Shown in pieces: positions 5,322-9,620 of a stretch of DNA of 9,620 nt. The notes beneath the pieces were generated by a model, which saw nothing but the letters and a program-made list of their open reading frames with translations, was not told the DNA's origin and ran no database searches. Numbering within the stretch: position 1 is the stretch's first letter; the number at the start of each line of letters is the position of its first letter. This stretch comes from Methanobacteriota archaeon (GTDB lineage: Archaea; Thermoplasmatota; Poseidoniia; Poseidoniales; Thalassarchaeaceae), in the NCBI GenBank assembly GCA_002725475.1, contig PBPH01000082.1, positions 1 through 9,620 on the forward strand, written 5' to 3'. Made by a program: the position numbers and the translations under genes.

Positions 5322-7742
5322 ATGAGCGGGCCCCTCAAGTTAGGTACTCGATTTTTCTCGGTGTCTGTTCTAGTGATTTTCTTGGTTGCACTAGTACCTA
5401 GTGCATCAGCCGGTGGATCAGATTTTGCAAATGCTGAAGCAGTAAACAACACTGACCTTCCATCAACTAAAACAGGCACTCTTTCGACTTCTGAAACATG
5501 GTACAAGATTGAAGCTTATTATGGGGATAGGATTTCATTTCACTACGATGTTAGCTGTAACACTTGGTGGCCAGTGATTGATACTTGCGAGGGTCAGATT
5601 AAGATTTTCGACGAGAATCAGTATGAGATTTATTCTGCCAATCTGTATGATAACGATGGTAATGGTCAGGAATCGACAAGTGTAACTGCCGCTGCTGCTA
5701 CATCAGGAGACCCCAAGACAGATATCTTTCGAGTGGGAACACAGTGGATTTATGTCAGGATCAAAGATATCGATACAACTGGAGACGATGGTCATGATTA
5801 CACGCTAAATATCGGTCTAAACACCGATCAGAGAGATCAGGATACAGATGGTTTCCATGACTCTGAAGATGACTGTGATACTATCGAGGGCTCATCTACC
5901 GAAGATAGACAAGGTTGTCCAGACCGAGATGGGGATGGTTGGTCCGATCAAGGAGACTCTTTTCCCGATGAACCAACACAATGGTCAGATGAAGATATAG
6001 ATGGGTTTGGGGATAATCCCGCCCCTGCTGTGGATCCCGATGCTTGCCCCGCCTACTTTGGGCATTCTTATCTAGATAGATTTGGCTGTATTGATTCCGA
6101 TCGTGATGGTTATTCAGATCCAGATCCCACTGCAATTTGGTCCACTAATCCTTGGACGATAGGTGATGGTGCAGACGCGTTCAAATTTGATGATACTCAA
6201 TGGCATGATTCAGATGCAGACTCATATGGTGATAATTGGGCGGACCCTGAATGGAATGCGACTCGAGATAACGGAACAACTGGTAATTGGATTGAAAATG
6301 CTACAACTCCGGATTATTGCCCATTGGAATGGGGCAACTCATCTGCAGACAGGTATGGGTGTATTGATTCGGATGGTGACCAGTGGTCCAATCCCAGCAC
6401 TGGTTGGGTCTATGATCCAGTGGTTTGTAACTCAAGTGGCACACATTGTGCTGACGCTTTCCCTAACGATAAAACTCAGTGGGCAGACCGTGATTTAGAT
6501 GGCTTTGGAGATAATCCACTAGGCAATAATCCAGACGCTTTCCCTGATAATCCTACCCAGTGGTTGGACAGCGATGGAGATGGATATGGAGATAATTCGG
6601 TATCCTCTAATCCCAATGCTTGGCAAGCTGACAATTTTTCAGATGATCCAACGCAATGGGCAGATTCTGATGGGGATGGATATGGTGACAATTCATCTGG
6701 TAACGAGCCAGACGCCTGTATAAACAGAATGGGAAGTAGCCATTACGACAGGTATGGTTGCCCAGATTCTGATGGAGATGGTTATTCTAACGCAGATGGT
6801 AATTGGCTACCCCATCCCTCTGGATTCGCAGATGCTTTCCCAGATGAGATTACCCAGTGGCATGATGTAGATGGGGATGGATATGGTGATAATCAGGAAG
6901 AAGGTGCTTGGCAATCTGACTCCTGTCCTGCAACACATGGGAAATCCTACCGAGATAGATGGGGTTGTCCTGATACCGATGGCGATGGTGCTTCTGATCC
7001 TCAAATTGAACTTGGTTGGTTAGCCCATCCAATGGGGGCTGCCGACGCGTTTGTCAATGATCCAACTCAATGGGAAGATATGGATGGGGATGGATATGGA
7101 GATAATCAGGCAGATTCTGCAACAAGCCCTGATAGATGTCAAGACGTACCGGGGACGAGTCGAGAAGACAGACACGGTTGCCCTGATTCAGATAATGATG
7201 GTTTTTCTGATTATGGTGATAGGTTTGAGTACGACCCAAGCCAATGGGCAGATTCTGATGGTGACGGTTTTGGTGATAACAGTGGAGGGCACCAACCAGA
7301 TGCCTGTCCATTTGAAGAAATTAGCCTAGGGGTTTCTTTGATCGATCGCTTGGGTTGTCCCGATACAGATAGAGATGGATATTCTGATGCAGACGAAAAT
7401 TGGGAAGCGAGTCCTAATGGCATTGCTGATGCATTCCCCACAAATAGACTACAGTGGTCGGATTCAGATGGAGATGGATTCGGCGATAACACGATGGGTA
7501 GTTTGAGAGATGACTGTCCTAATGAGGCTGGTACATCTTCAATTGATTTACAAGGATGCCCAGACTCAAACAGCGATGGATATAGCGATTCATTTGGCAC
7601 CATTAATGCACATCTATCAATGATGTCCGAAAATCCATCAAGTTCGTTATTTACATTCTTACCACCATTCATAATTTTCATTTTGACTATTATTGGGGTT
7701 ACATCTTTGCGTAAGGAAGAAGGAGGTGAAGAAATTGAGTAA
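5322..7742 (+). CDS. Secreted, membrane-anchored thrombospondin-type-3 repeat (calcium-binding) protein
   Basis: The protein is 806 aa from ATG 5322. An in-frame GTG at 5307 lies inside the palindrome and is less likely. Residues 1-30 form a Sec signal peptide ending PSASA. Residues 31-170 look like a PPC-type (pre-peptidase C-terminal) beta domain with two cysteines. Residues 172-756 are a tandem TSP3-like array: nine copies of a QW-x-D-x-D-x-DG-[YF]-GDN motif (Trp at 221, 294, 387, 414, 446, 513, 584, 642, 712) alternating with eight copies of DRxGC[PI]D-x-DGDGxSD. The D-x-D-x-D-G loops are expected to bind Ca2+. Each DRxGC cysteine has a partner upstream, 14 residues away in seven of eight cases, suggesting one disulphide per unit. 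A transmembrane helix (about 776-796) and a short RKEEGGEEIE tail anchor it. It likely forms a rigid calcium-stabilised stalk on the cell surface; the ligand is unknown. It overlaps the next gene by 8 nt. Confidence 0.92.
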   Translation: MSGPLKLGTRFFSVSVLVIFLVALVPSASAGGSDFANAEAVNNTDLPSTKTGTLSTSETWYKIEAYYGDRISFHYDVSCNTWWPVIDTCEGQIKIFDENQYEIYSANLYDNDGNGQESTSVTAAAATSGDPKTDIFRVGTQWIYVRIKDIDTTGDDGHDYTLNIGLNTDQRDQDTDGFHDSEDDCDTIEGSSTEDRQGCPDRDGDGWSDQGDSFPDEPTQWSDEDIDGFGDNPAPAVDPDACPAYFGHSYLDRFGCIDSDRDGYSDPDPTAIWSTNPWTIGDGADAFKFDDTQWHDSDADSYGDNWADPEWNATRDNGTTGNWIENATTPDYCPLEWGNSSADRYGCIDSDGDQWSNPSTGWVYDPVVCNSSGTHCADAFPNDKTQWADRDLDGFGDNPLGNNPDAFPDNPTQWLDSDGDGYGDNSVSSNPNAWQADNFSDDPTQWADSDGDGYGDNSSGNEPDACINRMGSSHYDRYGCPDSDGDGYSNADGNWLPHPSGFADAFPDEITQWHDVDGDGYGDNQEEGAWQSDSCPATHGKSYRDRWGCPDTDGDGASDPQIELGWLAHPMGAADAFVNDPTQWEDMDGDGYGDNQADSATSPDRCQDVPGTSREDRHGCPDSDNDGFSDYGDRFEYDPSQWADSDGDGFGDNSGGHQPDACPFEEISLGVSLIDRLGCPDTDRDGYSDADENWEASPNGIADAFPTNRLQWSDSDGDGFGDNTMGSLRDDCPNEAGTSSIDLQGCPDSNSDGYSDSFGTINAHLSMMSENPSSSLFTFLPPFIIFILTIIGVTSLRKEEGGEEIE
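5835..7589 (+). repeat. Tandem TSP3-like coding repeat array
   Basis: This covers the repeated Asp/Gly-rich part of the surface protein. At DNA level some stretches are exactly repeated, for example GATGGGGATGGATATGG at 6669, 6870 and 7083. Two spacings appear: a long unit of about 58-93 residues containing both the QW-DGDGxGDN and the cysteine-paired motifs, and a compact stretch around 6480-6690 where three QW units follow each other at 27-32 residues without the cysteine motif. Partial sequence identity suggests growth by duplication followed by divergence. Confidence 0.85.
7721..7729 (+). promoter_or_regulatory. Shine-Dalgarno site inside the end of the upstream gene, fixing a TTG start
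   Basis: AGGAGGTGA lies within the last codons of the TSP3 gene (it encodes part of EEGGEE) and is followed 5 nt later by TTG 7735. It decides the start of the downstream gene against the ATG at 7693. The latter would add 14 polar residues before a clear signal peptide. Confidence 0.85.
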
Positions 7743-9078
7743 GCGAATTGTAGGCATACTTGCAATTCTTCTCTTCTTCGCACCCTTCGCGTCTTCGACA
7801 GCATTAGCTGTAGGGGACGGTTTTCACATTACAGTTGATAATTCTCGAGCTGACCGCCTTGATTTAAACAACGACGGGGACAGTGACACAATCCGAGTTG
7901 TCTACTTATTGAATACGACTTCACATTATGCCGAGGTAGCGGTCCAAGTAGACGTAGAACATGCTGGAATGACACTGACCTTTTGGGACAATACTACGTT
8001 CAATCGAACCACTCCTTACTTTAGTTCTCAAGATGTAGAGGCTTGGGGCGACGGATCTTACAGTGTTAGAATGAAGGTTTGGGACACAGAGAGTAATATG
8101 ATTGTCCATTCCGAGGAGTTTGGTGATTTTGATTTGATGGCTAGTTTGACCCAACCATACTTACGCCTTGACCTGGAAGCATCGGGAACAATTTTCCTTG
8201 GTGACGATTGTATCATTGAGAGAGTTTTCTTAGACGAGGTGGGCGAACGATATGATGCAATAGGGACTATTTCTCTTACAGGTACTCCCTGGATAGCACC
8301 TAATGACTTATCTGATATTGATTGTTCTAATTGGCCTGCTAATGATTATCACTTGGTGATGTTTTATCGAAATTTACTTGGCTTTTCTACGGAAACAGAA
8401 CTACATTTCACAATTCATACATTACCTCCTCCAATCTTCACTCTCAATGTGACTGGGGACAATGATGATGTTGGCAGTGAATGTGTTATTGCAATCGAAC
8501 CTTCAATTGGCACAACCATGGCCCTAATGAGTGTTCAATGGGATATCACTGACCCTCGCGGAGAAACGCTAGATGCACCAGGATTTACTACAGTAGATTG
8601 TCGTCTTTGGCAAGTTGGTCTTTCCAAAGTCAGAGTAACTGTGACTTCATCAGAAGGCCAATCTACAATGGGTGCATTCAATCTAGTAAGATTACCACCT
8701 CAAAGCGGAGCATCATCTGAAGTTCTTGAAGCAGCAGGCCCTGTCAATATGTGGCCAGACAGGTCACTTGGTGAGGAATATGAACCGACTCCATTTATGG
8801 GCAATTCTGAACTAACAGCTCAAGCAATTGTTGCACTTATCGGACTTGTAGTTGCCATTTTACTTGGTGTGATTTGTGGGGTGCTGTGGAATAGGAGAAC
8901 TAGTGAAGAAATGGTCACTTACGGCGAAGCATCCTCAATGGAAATTGAACCTGATACTGAGGGTTTGCCTTCGTATGTAGATCCAACGGGAGTTCATTGG
9001 CGCCAACATCCAGAGGGTAACGTTGACTGGTTTGATACGGTTTCTGGCCAATGGGTCTCCTATCAAGATGAAGATTAA
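7735..9078 (+). CDS. Membrane-anchored surface protein with duplicated two-cysteine beta domains
   Basis: The protein is 447 aa from TTG 7735, which gives MSKRIVGILAILLFF and a signal peptide cut near ALA|VGDG (25/26). It is not a family I can name. Residues 43-51 (DLNNDGDSD) form an EF-hand/dockerin-like calcium loop. Two domains then follow with matching layout: C159 to C197 (DIDCSNW) and C250 to C289 (TVDCRLW). Each pair is 38-39 residues apart, suggesting a tandem duplication with one disulphide per domain. A transmembrane helix spans about 360-385. The 62-residue cytoplasmic tail ends in a Trp/Gly/Pro-rich segment (VDPTGVHWRQHPEGNVDW and GQWVSY) reminiscent of WW or DUF2510 modules. The start lies 8 nt inside the upstream TSP3 gene, so the two are probably translated together and may act as partners at the cell surface. 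Several N-X-T sequons are present. Confidence 0.88.
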   Translation: MSKRIVGILAILLFFAPFASSTALAVGDGFHITVDNSRADRLDLNNDGDSDTIRVVYLLNTTSHYAEVAVQVDVEHAGMTLTFWDNTTFNRTTPYFSSQDVEAWGDGSYSVRMKVWDTESNMIVHSEEFGDFDLMASLTQPYLRLDLEASGTIFLGDDCIIERVFLDEVGERYDAIGTISLTGTPWIAPNDLSDIDCSNWPANDYHLVMFYRNLLGFSTETELHFTIHTLPPPIFTLNVTGDNDDVGSECVIAIEPSIGTTMALMSVQWDITDPRGETLDAPGFTTVDCRLWQVGLSKVRVTVTSSEGQSTMGAFNLVRLPPQSGASSEVLEAAGPVNMWPDRSLGEEYEPTPFMGNSELTAQAIVALIGLVVAILLGVICGVLWNRRTSEEMVTYGEASSMEIEPDTEGLPSYVDPTGVHWRQHPEGNVDWFDTVSGQWVSYQDED

Positions 9079-9082
9079 TTCA

Positions 9083-9107
9083 CTTTTAGAATTTCTAAGG
9101 GCTTTTT
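9083..9107 (+). terminator. Hairpin plus T-run after the two-gene surface-protein operon
   Basis: Just after the stop at 9078, TTAGAA-T-TTCTAA (9086-9098) forms a short stem that can be extended by G-U pairs and C9083-G9101. It is followed at once by five T residues (9103-9107). The T-run is the element that matters most for archaeal termination. The stem is weak and AT-rich, so confidence is moderate. Confidence 0.45.
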
Positions 9108-9151
9108 ACCCATTAAATTGTAGAATAATTGAAGTACATGACAGGTCTATG

Positions 9152-9169
9152 ACTTGGTACTGACCAAGT
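9152..9169. promoter_or_regulatory. Inverted repeat in the leader of the pilin-like gene
   Basis: ACTTGGT-ACTG-ACCAAGT has perfect 7-bp arms and a 4-nt centre, 7 nt before the Shine-Dalgarno of the pilin-like gene. A tetraloop hairpin in the mRNA leader or an operator are both possible. A TATA-like ATTAAATTG at 9112-9120 could place transcription start near 9140, which would put the dyad inside the transcript. That promoter is only a weak suggestion. Confidence 0.45.
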
Positions 9170-9176
9170 AGTTCTG

Positions 9177-9182
9177 GGTGAT
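9177..9182 (+). promoter_or_regulatory. Shine-Dalgarno site for the pilin-like gene
   Basis: GGTGAT matches the anti-Shine-Dalgarno. GGTGA ends 4 nt before TTG 9186, the same geometry as the other clear sites in the window. It supports TTG as the start; the frame has no ATG or GTG between the stop at 9150 and here. Confidence 0.6.
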
Positions 9183-9185
9183 AGA

Positions 9186-9620
9186 TTGAGAAGAGCAGAT
9201 ATTAGAAGAGATGATGAAGATAGAGCAGTAAGTCCGGTAATAGCGACCATTCTGATGGTTGCAATCACAGTGGTTCTTGCGGGAGTATTGTATGTATGGG
9301 CCAATAATTTGGCTAGTGAAGGTACTGACACTTCAGTTGGAACTTTGAACACTTACACCACAGAAGATGCTGATGATGAGACAGGCCCAGGTGCAGATGA
9401 CACATTGGTCAAGATGCAACTTACCGGCAAGGATGATCTTGCATGGGCGTTCGTAAAAATCACAGTATCAGTTGGTGATAACGTATACACATGTAGTGTG
9501 GTCGCTGGTGATGATTGTGAAATCAGTCAAGCGGCAGGAGATAACGATAACTCTTGGGAACCTGGTGAGTACCTTTTCCTTTCAGAAGGAACTGAAGACA
9601 TTTGTGATGCAGCAGAATGC
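9186..9620 (+). CDS. Archaeal type IV pilin-like protein (3' partial)
   Basis: The frame runs open from TTG 9186 to the right edge (145 codons), so the C-terminus is missing. The N-terminus has a short charged leader (MRRADIRRDDEDRA, 14 residues), then VSPVIATILMVAITVVLAGV, the hallmark of archaeal pilins with the DUF1628/Pilin_N domain. A class III signal peptidase (PibD/EppA type) would be expected to cut at A14|V15, leaving the hydrophobic helix to pack in the pilus core. The exposed part is very acidic (EDADDETGPGADDT). It carries a Cys pair (YTCSVVAGDDC), with further Cys near the edge (DICDAAEC), suggesting disulphides. It could be a filament subunit for adhesion, or a pilin-like protein anchored singly in the membrane. 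It is separated from the upstream operon by a terminator-like site and probably has its own promoter. Confidence 0.88.
   Translation, partial: MRRADIRRDDEDRAVSPVIATILMVAITVVLAGVLYVWANNLASEGTDTSVGTLNTYTTEDADDETGPGADDTLVKMQLTGKDDLAWAFVKITVSVGDNVYTCSVVAGDDCEISQAAGDNDNSWEPGEYLFLSEGTEDICDAAEC

Noticed and set aside
5270..5345. tRNA-like stretch (GTGGCAAAGTGGTTATGACC plus a hairpin resembling an anticodon arm)
   Set aside because: The 18-bp palindrome would leave a loop that is too small, no TTCGA-type T-arm follows, acceptor ends do not pair, and the right half encodes the signal peptide.
6570..7100. CRISPR-like regular repeats
   Set aside because: Repeats are imperfect, in frame, unevenly spaced and encode calcium loops; there are no unique spacers of constant length.
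6163..7329. Other-frame reading frames inside the repeat array, on both strands
   Set aside because: They arise from the repeated GATGGNGATGG codons and show no independent protein features.
7693..7695. ATG as the start of the second surface protein
   Set aside because: It would add 14 charged residues before the signal peptide; a perfect Shine-Dalgarno points to TTG 7735.
7211..7804. Long minus-strand reading frame (197 codons) across the two surface-protein genes
   Set aside because: Ser/Pro-rich composition is the mirror of the Asp/Gly repeat codons on the plus strand; it spans a gene junction and has no recognisable domain.
1..9620. Mobile element, integrase, toxin-antitoxin or defence system
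   Set aside because: No transposase, recombinase, nuclease, or flanking repeats were seen; all genes fit envelope or glycosylation roles.

Overview
The window looks like chromosome from a marine planktonic euryarchaeon, most likely Marine Group II (Poseidoniales) or a close relative. This is an inference from protein types: an archaeal type IV pilin with an AVSPVIATIL-type N-terminus, a huge PKD-repeat membrane protein, a thrombospondin-type-3 (TSP3) calcium-repeat protein, and DPM1-like and GT4 glycosyltransferases. Coding density is high. The DNA is moderately AT-rich, and TTG starts follow strong GGAGGTGA Shine-Dalgarno sites. There is no mobile element, CRISPR array, rRNA or convincing tRNA.

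Layout. (1) 1-3095, plus: the 3' part of a very large surface protein, with a beta-helix-like start, about six PKD/Ig-like domains, a membrane anchor and an acidic cytoplasmic tail. It is cut by the left edge. (2) 3101-3835, minus: a family 2 glycosyltransferase, convergent with gene 1 (5-nt gap). (3) 3836-3964: a divergent intergenic region with a perfect 7-bp-arm dyad and a strong Shine-Dalgarno. (4) 3977-5236, plus: a GT4 glycosyltransferase whose real start may be an ACG at 3965. (5) 5237-5321: a short intergenic region with a 16-bp AT-rich dyad and an 18-bp perfect palindrome touching the next ATG. (6) 5322-7742, plus: a secreted, membrane-anchored TSP3-type protein. (7) 7735-9078, plus: a second anchored surface protein, overlapping gene 6 by 8 nt and so very probably co-translated with it. 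(8) 9079-9185: a terminator-like hairpin with a T-run, then a third dyad and a Shine-Dalgarno. (9) 9186 to the right edge, plus: a type IV pilin-like protein, incomplete.

The unifying theme is the cell envelope. Four exported proteins flank two cytosolic sugar-transfer enzymes. Three of the four are anchored by one C-terminal helix and the fourth by an N-terminal pilin helix. The exported proteins are rich in N-X-S/T sequons (about 22 in gene 1), so a reasonable but unproven model is that the glycosyltransferases help build a glycan or glycolipid that decorates these surface proteins. I see no sign of a defence system. The most unusual items are the possible ACG initiation codon, the strong palindromes placed just before three translation starts, and the highly regular cysteine-paired calcium-repeat array.
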